A DNA stretch of 62,000 nt from Phoronis australis (lineage: Eukaryota > Phoronida > Phoronidae): contig NMRA01000290.1 in the NCBI GenBank assembly GCA_002633005.1, forward strand, positions 395,121 through 457,120, given 5' to 3'. Shown here in pieces: positions 1 to 13,344 of the stretch; position 1 is the first letter of the stretch; each line of letters starts with the position of its first letter. The position numbers and the translations under genes are program-made. The notes under the pieces are model-generated. The model saw only the letters and a program-made list of their open reading frames with translations, was not told where the DNA came from and searched no databases.

Positions 1-2649
1 TGACAACGGACGATGACGACTTTAGGATGATTCTGACTACCGGTATGCCTCTTGTGGCAATTTTAGTATTTGCCTCTAGTGGCAATTTTAGTATTTTACA
101 TTGACCTCTGTATTTTCATAGGTCTTCAGGTGTATACTTTGTGTTACTTCGTGACTGTGAAGGAAAGTTCTAAGTAGAAATTTGTTTCTGGCATTCTAAT
201 GCTGTGCTAATCTCGTATGTTGGTAAATTTGTTTTTAATTCTATGTTTCTGTGGTGCTTTAAGCAAATGGTGTATAGGATGTGCTTGCATTATGAAGATA
301 ACTCACATTTTGCCCCTAGCCTATTGAGGAGACTATGACCATGCCTTTCCATTTTGCAAAGTATGCCCTCTACTGGCCAATTTATGGTACCAATAAACAA
401 CCCTAGAAGGATACCGTATGCGGTGCAATTGTGGGCGCATTTCAACGCTCCGCGTTGCTCTTGTTTGAATTGGTTGCATCGATAGAGGCCAGTTTATACT
501 GGTCTAAATTTCTAATATGGTTTGGCTTAATTCTTATCAAAAATGTATGTGAAGTGTCTTAGTTGGGTGTTTTGTCTTGCATTGTTTAACATTTTGTTGT
601 AAAGTTTCGTGGCTATAAGAATGCTACATTATTCGACACCCTCACCAGTGGACTGGATAATGGGCCGACTCCACTGGTTGGCTTGACCCGAAATACTCTG
701 GTAAACCATGCATTTCTAGGCAATTATTGTGTAGACATAGCAGACTGATGATGTTATTCTAATATGGCTAACTTGTTTATCTACAATCTACAGTCTACAC
801 TGGGACCTGCCTTATATTATGATTCTCATTAATTCTTGGTTGGTTGGGTAAATGCGACTGATTGGACAATGATCTCAAGGCTCATAAAACCAGCAGGCAG
901 CAGTTGGAAATTCAGTGAGGAAAGCCAAATGTCATCATACAATTCTTGGCATAATAAAATACTTTTCAGAGGCCCAGTATGATGTTTTTGCTTAAGCTTT
1001 AAAGGATAGCAAGTCTTCAGTGAATTTAGGACCCATTCAATGCATGGTTACTGTTTATATTTTTGCAAGCTTGTTTGTGCCTCTGAAAAAATTTTGTGGT
1101 TTTATTGATTTTTACTTTGATATACTTATAGTAAGTCAAATTGCCAATGAAAGTACACTTAAGCCTGTCGACATGCTGTAGTTCTTAGGGCACTTGAAAA
1201 ATCCTCCCTAAAGTGTTTGATATAAAATTAATGTATTTTGTCCTCAAAGCTGTGTTGAAGTATTAAGTGAGTAGGCCTACATGACAAGAATTGTATGATG
1301 GCACTTGGCTTACCTCGAAATCCAACTGGTGCCTGGTGGTTTTGTAATTGGCCCAATTATGAGAAGCATGTTATATGGTAACATTGTTCAAAAGTATAAG
1401 GTTATAAAAATCACATTTAATTTTGCTTGTCTGATTTTCAAAAGTTAAAAATCTAATCACACATACTTTTCATGAACTTTTCAAATAAGGTAAAAACTTT
1501 CAAAATGAAAATTTAAAAATGCTGTCCCCCCTGTGTGTTCATGATGGGTCTGAAGTTATTTGGAGAATAATGCGATGTAATTAACTACAACAGCATGGTG
1601 CCTTTGAACAATGCTGTCAGATTCCGAGGTACACAAACCAGATGAGTTGCCCCGATGTCAACTGGTGAGGATGTCAACTACAGGACTCTTTTCATGAATT
1701 TTGAGACTTCAACCTACCACACTTTGACACTTCAGTCCAAATTATTTAGCAATAGTATGTTTATAATTGTTGAGCTTTAGTCAAGGAATCATTTGTTGTT
1801 ATTGTTCCTAGCAGTGCTAGCATCGCCTTGGTGTTATTTCAATATTTCATTTAGGGGTTCATAGTCTCTTATAAGGCGACTTTGGCCAGGTTTTTCTTTT
1901 TATCTTTAGATTGACCAAGGTGTCAGGTCCCCACGAAGTAGAGGTCAATGTTTCCTTTGACCTGTGACCCCTGACCTTTGCTTAGATTATGTAAAGCTTG
2001 TGTTGTGGTGTTACACAAGATATCTGAGGTCAAGTGCTAGTGCTTTTCACAAGTCACAGGACAACTTGAGGTATAATGTTTCTATTTTTACTTGTATTTA
2101 TGTAAGCCTTTTTTATATAAATGAAACAAATGATTTGATTTATTTCATGGTGATATCACAGCTTTCTTAGTACCTATAGTTTCAGCTCAATCAGGTCACT
2201 GAAGGAGACTGTTGGTAGTGTTTGCCTGAGTGTATTGGTATGTAATACATACGATTGGACTGGATTATGGTGCCAAGGAATTCTTGGCTATTTATGTAAT
2301 TCTTGTTTGATGGGTCAGACTGTCTTTGTGGTAAGGCTGACATAGAGTATTCTGTGTGGAAACCCAACATTGAACCTCAAACGATAGATGATTGAAATCT
2401 GTTTTGTATAACTGTTACTGATATGCCAAATAATGTATGGCAGTGGGTTGACTGTGGTAATGGCATGGTCTATCAGAATTCACTGTAGCAATTTTACATT
2501 GTCTGGTGACAGCCGCAAGGGAGTGCGAAGCCTCGTCTCCCCCGCCATAACACATTGACTATGGTGACTTGTACATAAAGATATTTTGGTCAGATTGATA
2601 ATGTTCAAAAGTAGGATAACGGGAGTTCATGTCATTAATTGTGTTCCAG
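1..2649. other. Upstream non-coding region of the DUF1295 gene
   Basis: No coding exon recognised on either strand. It holds a 25 bp tandem pair (46-70 and 71-95, one mismatch, starting TGCCTCT). An AATAAA at 392-397 could be the poly(A) signal of a gene off the left edge, but nothing else supports that. The right end is a good splice acceptor (TTCCAG, exon from 2650) 19 bases before the ATG at 2669, so a non-coding first exon of the DUF1295 gene probably lies somewhere in this stretch; I cannot place it. Confidence 0.4.
46..95. repeat. 25 bp tandem duplication
   Basis: Two adjacent copies of a 25-base unit beginning TGCCTCT and ending TTTTAGTATT differ at one base (46-70 against 71-95). Confidence 0.85.
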
Positions 2650-2668
2650 GTACTAACTATAGTCAGAG

Positions 2669-5600
2669 ATGTATGTGCTTGATGAGAATAACCTGGCTCT
2701 GTGCGCCATCGTCACAGTGGTTATGCAGTTTGTCTTCTTCATCATTGCCTACAAATGCCAGTTCGACAAAGTAACAGATTTTGCTGGTGGAACGAATTTT
2801 GTGATCCTTGCATTGCTCACGTTTTTCGTTGCTCAGGTACGTCTCAAGGTATGCGCTGATTTCCCGCTTATTTCATGCAAAAGTAATTGCCAATTGAAAT
2901 TAGTTATCTTTCCATTCTTCTAAGGATAATTACCTTTTTGCGAATTATGGGAACTTCAGCAAATGTTGTTTTACGACATGACATCTACACGATGCAAATC
3001 TTGCTTGTAATCTGACTGAAATGTTCTTAATCTTTGCTTTTGTGGACAAGTTTAACCAAACGGAATTTAATTGTTGACCATAGTGCTTGATGAATAAGTT
3101 AAGAGTTTCTGATTGAAGTGATCAACTAGAATTTTATGATAGTCAAAAGCCCAATTAAGCTTCTGTATAAACTAATCTTGAAATTAAATTTTCAAATGAC
3201 AAAATTTATTTTGAAACGATGTTGATGAAGATTCTTTGGTAACTTTGCTAAAAATAACTGTCAAAAATATGATTTTTCAACTTGTCAATGGCTGTGTTCC
3301 TGGAAATAAAAAAAATCCAAGTGTTGTTATTGACAGGAGAATCATGGTACGGTGTATATTGTGATGTTAGAAGTTTTTCTCAATGTTGATTTTTGTTTCC
3401 AAATTTTGTCAAACATTGGTAGAATTTATGTACTTTTCGTTTGCCACTGTCAAATCGTGGAAAATTCATTCAGGATCTTATCTTGTGACCAACTTGTTTA
3501 TGGCTTCCATAAACCATGTCCAATACACACTCGCTATCCAATACACATTTGCAATGTTCAAGACTGACTTAAGCTGGCCTCAGATTCATCTTGTCACAAA
3601 GGCAAGGTGATACCAAGTGACTGATTGACAACACGTTACAGAGGTGGGTTCAGATGGGGTTCCAAGGTGTCCAGACACCCCTCTTTGTTCTTACAGAGCA
3701 ATCTCCAGCACTCATTGCTGTATGTTTATTCCTTGCCACCCCTCCCCCCCTACATACCCTGAATGGACTTACTCTCAAAACTCTTAATGCCATGACAGAA
3801 AACCTGGGGTTGGGCCAGTCAATTATCTATACAATAATTATGGACAAGTTTTGTGCATGTTTCACTTATTCTGGATATTTTTCAGACGTACACCACTCTT
3901 CAAATCGTTATCACATCGGCCATAGGTTTGTGGGGAATTCGACTGTCAGCCTATCTGCTTTATAGGATTTTAAAGATTGGTGAAGACAATAGGTTCGATG
4001 ACAAAAGAGGGAGCTGTCTGAAGTTTGGAACTTTTTGGACATTCCAGGTACAGGACAGCTGCAGAAACTCTAGTTGAGCTGCTTCTCTTTTGAACAAACA
4101 TTTTTCTCCAAATTACCTACGAAATCTTGCTATTTGCTTGACTATCATTTTTCAAAGCTTAACACCTAAAAAAATTCTAAATTAAGTTATACTAAATACA
4201 ATGGTCAATGTTTTTTAGCTTTGCATGAAACATTTCTGTGATTAAAGCACGTAAGCACTTTCACCCAGTGATATTGAAATATACCATTTTGAATGATTTC
4301 TCACTTGAAATAGTCCTAATTATACCCCTACTTGTAACTTAGCTATCTACAAGAGAGTGCTACTCGACAACCAATTTGCTCAATTGATTTTTATCTACAA
4401 CTTAAGATATACAAATTTCCTCTATGTACATTAACCCATCATAGTAAACACAGGATCATCTGCCGTGTATTGATTGAAGAACATCGTCCCTTGTAGTTAT
4501 TGATGATCCCTGGACTAGTACGTCCGTTGATAATATTGATTTTGTTTATGAAACGCATTCAATTACCTGAACAGCTAGAAAGTATGTCGATTTGTTTGAG
4601 TGGTGATGTGGAATTCTAAAGTGTAATTGAAATAAGTGATGCTGCTGCAGGTTGAGGGAGGGAGTTGGGGAGGGAGAGAGAGAGAGATTGAGAGGAAGGG
4701 TGGGTGGCAGGAAAAGAGGGGGAGGGGACGGGGGATGGGGGATGGAAGAGAGCGAGGGAGAGAGATGACTTTTTGTATTTAATGTCCTTTCCTAATTGTA
4801 TATAAGTATTGAAGCACTCAAAGGTCATAGGCCCACGGCACAGGTGAACATGTATACATATTTACACATGCGGAGTACACAATATAGAAATTAAATGAAA
4901 ACCAAAAAATAATTGAAGGATGTTGTTCTAAGAGCTTTTTTCCAGGTGGACGTAGCGTGATACACAAACTTAACCAGCTTAATTAAACTATTGACATAAT
5001 TATTGGTCAATTACGCCATGCCCACAATATTATTTAGTCATGTAGTTGGTTTGGCTGACCGCTGAACTCTGGAAACCTCAGATAGACTGTAATTGTAAGG
5101 CAATTTGTAATTGTCTATCAGATGTGCAATCTTTTCAATGAAAATGCACGTAACTCCTTGCCCTGCCCTTCATCTCTTAGTTATGGCACGGAATCTTATG
5201 GGTTGTTTTTTTTCTAGGCAGTGTGGGTATTTACAGTTAGTCTTCCTGTCATCTTTATCAATGCCGAGTCCACTGCACTGAAATCTCCTGGGAACACATT
5301 CGGCGGATTGGAAATAGCTGGCATGGTCGTGTTTGGCGTGGGCTTGATCATCGAGGGTACAGCTGATATGCAAAAATTCAACTTCAGGGACAATCCAGAG
5401 AATAAAGGAAAATGGTGCGATTATGGTGAGCAAAGGTTGAATTTTCAATTATGCAATAGAATATAATTGTGAGAAAATGGAAAATGAAAATTATATCCTG
5501 GGAAAACTGAAGAAAATGTAAACATAATTGGAGTAGGTGTAGACCATAAATGAATTGAATTTTCAATTATGCAATAGAATATAATTGTGGGAAAATGGAA

Positions 5601-8600
5601 AAAGAAAATTATATCCTGGGGAAACTGAAGAAAATGTAAACATAATTGGAGTAGGTGTAGACCATAAATGAATTTATATTCATATCATATCCTTTGTGAG
5701 TCATTCATGAGGCAACTCCTACGCTAACATTTGGGGGTTTGTTACCCTAACACCTAAGCAAGTTTAAGCCAGAACCCATCCTAATCTATTCACAAATTAC
5801 TTGCATGGCTTTAGCCGCGCTTCTGAAGAAAACCTGTTCGCTAATTTCTCTTATAATGCATCGATTCGCTCAAGCCGTTGATGTGCAGAGGACTTTGCTG
5901 GATACACTGGGGTGACCAGTGCATGCTTTCTTGTCCACTTGCGTGCTAATCCTGTGAATGTAAGAGTTGTCTCGTTTCTCTTTATATGAGAAGAATTACC
6001 ATTCTTTTCAGGTTTATGGAAGTGGTCACGACATCCCAACTACTTTGGTGAAATTCTTGTCTGGTGGGGTGTGTTTCTGGCCAGCACTAGCATCTTGAGG
6101 GAGGGTCAGTGGGTGGCCGTCCTGAGTCCTGTCTTCATAACGGCCATCTTACTCTTTCTCAGTGGCATACCTCTGTTGGAGAAGAAATCTGACGAACGCT
6201 ATCGCAAGTAAGTCCAAGTTATCGGTGGTCGTGGGTTCCTTTCTAGGTTTCAGGGAAACTGACGTATATTACATTGTTCATTGAAAAATCAAAGTACGGT
6301 CAAATTGACAGGACATGCAAATTATTGTGTCAAAAACCTACACTGAGGATAAATTTCGGAGACCCCTATTGGGTACTTGAAACATCATATCTCAGAAATG
6401 ACTTGTTATTCCTATGAAACTTTCACATGTCATGCTTTATGCACTGTTCTTCCAAAACAGGAGTGGGGATTGTTTTGATTAATGTTCCATTTTTGCATGA
6501 GGGCCCGGGTTATCAAAAAATAGGACTGTAACTGTCATGAATTTTACAAAAAAAGTCATAAGTTGCATGAAACAAAACCAAAATAATTATTTAGAAAACT
6601 GTAACTGTATTTTTGACGTTTCATCTTGAACACTTATGTGTAATGAAGTTTGGCCAGTCATCTTATGGGTTCTTTTTTGCTTAATTTCACTAAAAAGTCA
6701 TGGTCATGACCTTGCAATCAATGGCAGACTGGTAAAAAGTCAACAATCAAATTCTGTTGACTGCTTTCAGAAAATATATACTTTTATGGAGTTTAGATCA
6801 GGCATTTTGTAGTACACAGACTTGTCGATAAGGTCTTCTATGTAACCTTAATCGAGCAGTGAACCGCTCTAGTATAATTATTCTGCCATTTTCGTGAAAT
6901 TTGGTTGTTATCCGAGTTGATGTGCCTGTAATCGTACAACCTGTGCTGATATTATGTTTTACAGACAGGAGNTTGTAGTTATTGATGATCCCTGGACTAG
7001 TATGTCCGTTGATAATATTGATTTTGTTTATGAAACGCATTCAATTACCTGAACAGCTAGAAAGTATGTCGATTTGTTTGAGTGGTGATGTGGAATTCTA
7101 AAGTGTAATTGAAATAAGTGATGCTGCTGCAGGTTGAGGGAGGGAGTTGGGGAGGGAGAGAGAGAGAGATTGAGAGGAAGGGCGGGTGGGAGGAAAAGAG
7201 GGGGAGGGGACGGGGGATGGGGGATGGAAGAGAGCGAGAGAGAGAGATGACTTTTTGTATTTAATGTCCTTGCCTAATTGTATATAAGTATTGAAGCACT
7301 CAAAGGTCATAGGCCCACAGCACAGGTGAACATGTATACATATTTACACATGCGGAGTACACAATATAGAAATTAAATGAAAACCAAAAAATAATTAAAG
7401 GACGTTCTTCTAAGAGCTTTTTTCCAGGTGGACGTAGCGTGATACACAAACTTAACCAGCTTAATTACACTATTGACATAATTATTGGTCAATTACGCCA
7501 CGTTCACAATATTATTTAGTCATGTGGTTGGTTGGCTGACCGCTGAACTCTGGAAACCTCAGATAGACTGTAATTGTAAGGCAATTTGTAATCGTCTATC
7601 AGATGTGCAATCTTTTCAATGAAAATGCACGTAACTCTTTGCCCTGCCCTTCATCTCTTAGTTATGGCACGGAATCTTACGGGTCGTTTTTTTCTAGGCA
7701 GTGTGGGTGTTTACAGTTAGTCTTCCTGTCATCTTTATCAATGCCGAGTCCACTGCACTGAAATCTCCTGGGAACACATTCGGCGGATTGGAAATAGCTG
7801 GCATGGTCGTGTTCGGCGTGGGCTTGATCATCGAGGGTACAGCTGATATGCAAAAATTCAACTTCAGGGACAATCCAGAGAATAAAGGAAAATGGTGCGA
7901 TTATGGTGAGCAAAGGTTGAATTTTCAATTATGCAATAGAATATAACTGTGGGAAAATAATGAAAATTATATCCTGGGAAAACTGAAGAAAATGTAAACA
8001 TAATTGGAGTTAGGTGTAGACCGTAAATGAATTTATATTCATATCATATCCTTTGTGAGCCATTCATGAGGCAAGTCCTACGCTAACATTTGGGGGTTTG
8101 TTACCCTAACACCTAAGCAAGTTTAAGCCAGAACCCATCCTAATCTATTCACAAATTACTTGCGTGGCTTTAGCCGCGCTTCTGAAGAAAACCTGTTTGC
8201 TAATTTCTCTTATAATGCATCGATTCGCCCAAGCCCATGAATAGCGACTAGCTCACTTCAATTGGTGTTGGCGCCATCAAGCCGTTGATGTGCAGAGGAC
8301 TTTGCTGGATACACTGGGGTGACCAGTGCATGCTTTCTTGTCCACTTGCGTGCTAATCCTGTGAGTGTAAGAGTTGTCTTGTGTCTCTTTATATGAGAAG
8401 AATTACCATTCTTTTCAGGTTTATGGAAGTGGTCACGACATCCCAACTACTTTGGTGAAATTCTTGTCTGGTGGGGTGTGTTTCTGGCCAGCACTAGCAT
8501 CTTGAGGGAGGGTCAGTGGGTGGCCGTCCTGAGTCCTGTCTTCATAACGGCCATCTTACTCTTTCTCAGTGGCATACCTCTGTTGGAGAAGAAATCTGAC

Positions 8601-9588
8601 GAACGCTATCGCAAGTAAGTCCAAGTTATCGGTGGTCGTGGGTTCCTTTCTAGGTTTCAGGGAAACTGACGTATATTACATTGTTCATTGAAAAATCAAA
8701 GTACGGTCAAATTGACAGGACATGCAAATTATTGTGTCAAAAACCTACACTGAGGATAAATTTCGGAGACCCCTATTGGGTACTTGAAACATCATATCTC
8801 AGAAATGACTTGTTATTCCTATGAAACTTTCACATGTCATGCTTTATGCACTGTTCTTCCAAAACAGGAGTGGGGATTGTTTTGATTAATGTTCCATTTT
8901 TGCATGAGGGCCCGGGTTATCAAAAAATAGGACTGTAACTGTCATGAATTTTACAAAAAAAGTCATAAGTTGCATGAAACAAAACCAAAATAATTATTTA
9001 GAAAACTGTAACTGTATTTTTGACGTTTCATCTTGAACACTTATGTGTAATGAAGTTTGGCCAGTCATCTTATGGGTTCTTTTTTGCTTAATTTCACTAA
9101 AAAGTCATGGTCATGACCTTGCAATCAATGGCAGACTGGTAAAAAGTCAACAATCAAATTCTGTTGACTGCTTTCAGAAAATATATACTTTTATGGAGTT
9201 TAGATCAGGCATTTTGTAGTACACAGACTTGTCGATAAGGTCTTCTATGTAACCTTAATCGAGCAGTGAACCGCTCTAGTATAATTATTCTGCCATTTTC
9301 GTGAAATTTGGTTGTTATCCGAGTTGATGTGCCTGTAATCGTACAACCTGTGCTGATATTATGTTTTACAGACAGGAGGCGTACATACTCTACAAACAGC
9401 GCACTAGCCCACTTATCTTGCTACCTCCAGTCCTGTACAGCAAACTGCCCAGTCCCCTCAAGTGCTGCTGTTGCTGTGAGTTTCCACTATACAATTTCCT
9501 CAACGAACCTGAAGAATCTCCAAACGAATCCACTGCCATCTCGCAAGTGTCACAGAATAGCAAGACTTCACCCGGGGATACTGTCTAA
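2669..9588 (+). CDS. DUF1295 / steroid 5-alpha-reductase-like membrane protein, 5 exons, 316 aa
   Basis: Coding exons: 2669-2836, 3886-4047, 7698-7905, 8419-8614, 9372-9588 (stop TAA at the end). All junctions are GT-AG and the sum is 951 nt = 317 codons. Exon 1 encodes two hydrophobic helices around a FDKVTDFAGGTNF segment. Exon 2 carries WGIRLSAYLLYR followed by an acidic/basic stretch. Exon 4 carries KWSRHPNYFGEILVWWG (about residues 182-198), the hallmark of DUF1295, whose C-terminal half resembles steroid 5-alpha reductases and sterol reductases. By family, it is an ER-type multi-helix, NADPH-dependent reductase; the substrate is unknown. Exon 5 adds a hydrophilic tail with five consecutive Cys (CCCCC), a possible palmitoylation patch (inference). 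An acceptor at 2648-2649 just before the ATG implies an untranslated upstream exon. Exons 3-4 are present twice; I use the copy contiguous with exon 5. The protein is identical with either copy. Confidence 0.85.
4655..4765. repeat. GA-rich low-complexity tract
   Basis: Purine-only tract of GAGGG/GAGA units in intron 2. Its duplicate lies at about 7133-7250 inside the second copy. Short reading frames over it on the other strand are Ser/Pro/Leu-rich artefacts. Confidence 0.85.
5218..6207 (+). other. Second (upstream) copy of DUF1295 exons 3 and 4
   Basis: 5218-5425 and 6012-6207 are copies of exons 3 and 4 at 7698-7905 and 8419-8614, with intact splice sites and only silent differences in exon 3. 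Together they add 404 nt, which is not a multiple of three, so an mRNA containing both pairs would shift frame. The copy of exon 5 that should follow is cut off after its first bases at the N (6972). This is either an assembly duplicate of the same two exons or a very recent tandem duplication; it should not be added to the protein. Confidence 0.85.
5437..5669. repeat. 118 bp tandem duplication in intron 3, copy 1 only
   Basis: A unit starting TTGAATTTTCAATTATG at 5437 recurs at 5555 with a few substitutions. The corresponding place in copy 2 (from 7917) has the unit once. Confidence 0.85.
6973..9378 (+). repeat. Direct duplication, copy 2 (2.41 kb)
   Basis: Partner of 4491-6971. It begins immediately after the N and runs into exon 5. 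It carries an extra ~50 bases around 8229-8278 that copy 1 lacks. Confidence 0.9.
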
Positions 9589-10876
9589 TGTCATGTCGCA
9601 TCCCAGGGACTTATGATAAACCAAGGATGTATACTTGCCATAACACGTACAAATTGCCTATGACGCAATTTTAAGGACTTCATGGATCGTATACTGGACA
9701 CCACCAGCACCGAATAGGCTAGTCCATAAAAGAGCAAAAAAGTGAAAACAAATGACTTGGTTCGTTTGGCAGCTCATGTGAACGCCATCAGCTTAATGCA
9801 TGCAAGCATGGAATCGCATGTCATCCACTAAGCAAGCAAGCTTGCAGTTTAAGGAATTTCAACCATCTCAAGTGCACGCACTGACTTCTAGTGGCCGTTT
9901 ATCATGAAGAAATAGCATTTCGGCAGAAAGTATCTGTCGTGAATTATCCACACAGACCCAAGGGCCCCACCTCATTCCCAATGGTAGCTCTCCTTTGTAA
10001 AACTTGATATTACCCTGCGTGAAACTGGTGCTGATCAAGGGGCAGGGTAAAAATTGTTTTGATGGGGAAAGAAATCAATTCAAATAACCTGGTTCTCCAC
10101 ACTTGCAGCTTAAGGCTCTGAGAAAACTTATTCCAGTACTAGATTTCATCCAAAAATTGAATTCAACATACATATAGTGGGCATATTCATGGCACTGTAG
10201 CTTGCTCTTCACCTTAAATGTGTGCACTGATTAACATGTCTGAAATGGTGGCATATTCTGTCATACGACTGTCCCGTGTAATTACAAGTTTTCCATCGGA
10301 TCCGAATTTCTTTTTTCAAGGTTTTGGTGTCCATTTCCTGTGAATCCGAGGAAAGATTGTGCACTGTTTCCTAAAAGTGTCGTGGCGGAATTTACCTCAG
10401 TTGTATCTCTGTATACACCCACTTGACTAGGCTAAAATATGAGTCTCTGGTAGTCATTTCACCTACTTCTCTACAAGTTTCAGCTTGTTTAGACAAGTTT
10501 GCGATCTTGCCAGTTTCTTAGTAGATTGTGACGCGGAGAATGTGAACTAATGTTCATCGTACTATGCAATGGAGATTTTTTCACTTCCTGGATCAACCAA
10601 GTCAACGAAGTGAATCTCTCGATGAATCATTTAACAACTTGCATCTTGTGAGTATGGTAATTTTCATTTGCACTTTTAATGCATTGAGATTAATTACATG
10701 GAAGTTTTTTCTTCATGATGGATCAACTAAGTGTATCAAAAACTGTCAAATCGTGATTTTTATTTACTTTTTGTATAGCCTAGGTATTCTCATGTTTAGT
10801 AGTCATTTTGGCGAAAGTGATTATGGAGCAATAGTCCTGTTCAATCTTGATTGTTCTTGTCCCTGGGAGCATGCAA

Positions 10877-11020
10877 CTGGGTAGAGTTCAGTTATGCTAG
10901 GACCTCGCTAAAATTTAGCCAAAATCATGTGCTCTCATTTAAAATTCACGGCAATATCTCGCGTAATCTTGCGAAGTCTCACTTTTTAGGGAGGTCCTAG
11001 CGTTACTGAACTCTACCCAG
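10877..11020. mobile_element. MITE-like element, family A copy 1
   Basis: About 144 bp bounded by inverted repeats: CTGGGTAGAGTTCAG, then a GCTAGGACCTC block at the left; GAGGTCCTAGC, then CTGAACTCTACCCAG at the right. There is no coding capacity. A diverged second copy lies at 48268-48398 in a clathrin intron, which shows it is an interspersed family. Confidence 0.8.
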
Positions 11021-13179
11021 GTGCGATTAATTTCTTCCAAGTCTTGTGAAATTATTCAGACTATCTGTGACATGATTACGTTTCTATTGCTCTTTGCTGG
11101 TCCAAATCCCATCCTAATAGTGCCAGACATTTCTGAACTTCTGTATATTGCAAAACGTTGGTATGCGTCTTCCACAATAGACATTGTTCAGCCATTACAA
11201 TTTGAAAGAAGCTGCACTCGAGCGACCAGTCCATAGGCTTATTACAACAGTAATGTACCAAGTTAAAATGGAAGATTGTGCTTAATGCAGTGGATAGTTA
11301 TTTAAAATTGGTCTATTAAAAGTGGCCATATGTTTAATTGTGTTATATGTGATATTTGATTACATTCAGATGTACTTGTATGTTTTATAATTTTTAATAT
11401 TTTTGGTACTAGTCATTTGTACTTCTTTAATGTCAGTGAAATGTTAAGAGTATTCAACAAGATTAGTGTTCAAGTCATCATGTGAAATAATTTATTGGCG
11501 TTTGTGACCTGAAATGATTTATTGAAGCATAATTACACGTATTGCATGATATTTTTACAAATACATGTTAAAAAACTGAAATCTGATTCTTTCCAATGTC
11601 TTAGTCAAAGTATCATCCACAGTAAATCAACTGCTTGCTAAGAATGAAATGCTACATAAGATTGTACAAGTTACCTGGCTTTACTTGTCATCGCATTATT
11701 ATATGTAGGTTGACAAAAGCAGTCACCTTTTCTACAAGACTGCATGCTCTTTGCTCAAAAGCCTACTTCATTCATGAGGTGTTTTTATTTCTTTAATCAT
11801 ATTTGTTACATCTTATCAAAATTGCATCCAAGGGGACAGTCATATGAACTCTTTAATTAGCGTAATTGCGTCATATGATGCAAAAATGCAGACTCCGGTC
11901 AAAACTGAAAAGTTGTCGCAAAGTGCTCAGACAAAAACTTCATTTTCATTATCATGTAGAATGGCAATGACTGCAATTAATGTCCTTTAGCAAAAGGGTG
12001 GACTTGTAGAACGGGGACTTCGCTTTACTCACTACCTGTTGTTTAGGTATGCCAACCATTCCGTCCTTTCTTGACATAAGGTAAAAGATGTTGATAGTAA
12101 AATGTAATGAACATCGGGTGTATGAGATCATTCAAAATGTTCTCGGCTTCTTCACGTAACATTGCACTTAATTTATTGGAAAATTCTCAAGATTTACATT
12201 TCACGAACATCATCTAACAACAACATGGTACAACTGTAAAAATAATACACATGGAGACTAATGAACAAGCAAATGTAAAACAATATTAAGACTTATTTTG
12301 ACGAAACACAATAGTATTTCAGACAAAAAGATAATTGCTAAAATTCACATTTTTAGATGCTTAATACTCATTTCAAATGTCATTGCTAAATCAGTACCTG
12401 ATGAACCATACCGGCAATAAATTAAATTTTTGTTAGTATTACAATATTTAAAGCTGTATTTAGCCCGTTGTCAATGTTGAATTCTTAAAGTGCTTCGGGG
12501 CTTAACTTTGCCCATCCGATCTTGAATTATTGACGAATGAGCTGGCAATTCAAGCCACAGGCTTTGCGAACATGTGCCATGGGATGGCAATTCTCAATAA
12601 ACAATGAAGCGTTTTCTTGAGCTGCTAATGGTTTAAGAAATAGAATCCTATCACTGTAAGTAAAAGACCTAGTAATTTGATTTTCATATTTAGCCAACTA
12701 AACTTGGCCAGATGGTGTACACCTATATTTTAATACTTTCAAAATGATAAACCGAGTGCTGCTTTTGGCGTCAAAAATGGCCAACTTCGAATTTCAGTGA
12801 AATCCCAAAAATAACTTCTTTTCTTTTCAACGGCTTTCAACATGCTTGAAATTGTCCAATATTTTTCAAAATGTTAGTGTGATGGTAGCTATGGTATCTA
12901 GAACAGGAACATTGGAAAAGAGAAAATAAAATTTTACTAGTCAGCCATATTGTGTACTAAGTTGGTGAGATTTTACTATAAGATGAAATTAGAATGAATT
13001 GGGTTATTAATCCAAAAATAACACCTTAAATTCATTCCGACCATATTATAATCATAGAAAAAATGTTAACTTGCCTCATTTCATGACTTGATTTTTTGCT
13101 AAAGCCATGATTACTAACTATTAGACGTTCAGCACATCAACTTTAGTCACAGGGGAATTTGCCGTTCCAAAGCATCATC

Positions 13180-13344
13180 CAGGGGCGGATCCAAGATTTT
13201 GCATTGGGGGGCTAGGGCAGATTAGACAGGATTTTGCCGTCAGACATTTGGACCCCTGAACTGCCAAATGGAATCTGGGAGAATTTTAGGGGGGCGGGGA
13301 ACATGACTCCCTTGCACCCCCCCTCCCCCTTAAATCCACCCCTG
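13180..13344. mobile_element. Short hAT-like non-autonomous element
   Basis: 165 bp starting CAGGGGCGGATCCAAG and ending AAATCCACCCCTG, inverted ends of the CAGGGGCGGATCC type common among hAT-like elements of invertebrates. Flanking 8-mers GCATCATC and ACATCACA share only CATCA, so the target duplication is imperfect. The interior is G-rich then C-rich, with no gene. Confidence 0.6.

Larger units (their letters stand above)
4491..6971 (+). repeat. Direct duplication, copy 1 (2.48 kb)
   Basis: This segment starts TTGTAGTTATTGATG and is repeated at 6973-9378, directly after the single N at 6972. Between exon 4 and the end (6012-6971 against 8419-9378) the copies have exactly equal length (960 bases) and look identical. 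The left part differs by scattered substitutions, a 118 bp tandem duplication in copy 1 and a ~50 bp insertion in copy 2. Confidence 0.9.

Noticed and set aside
4616-4828. Minus-strand Ser/Pro/Leu-rich frame (also at 7098-7310)
   Set aside because: Translation of the GA-rich low-complexity tract in the intron; it appears twice only because of the duplication.
4491-9378. Duplicated exons 3-4 as mutually exclusive alternative exons
   Set aside because: Both copies encode the same residues, introns are duplicated too, and an N marks the joint; alternative exons would be expected to differ in sequence.
9308-9616. Alternative plus-strand frame over the last DUF1295 exon
   Set aside because: It overlaps the exon in another frame, runs through the acceptor, and lacks the family's sequence; the Lys-Gln-Glu-Ala frame joins exon 4 in phase.
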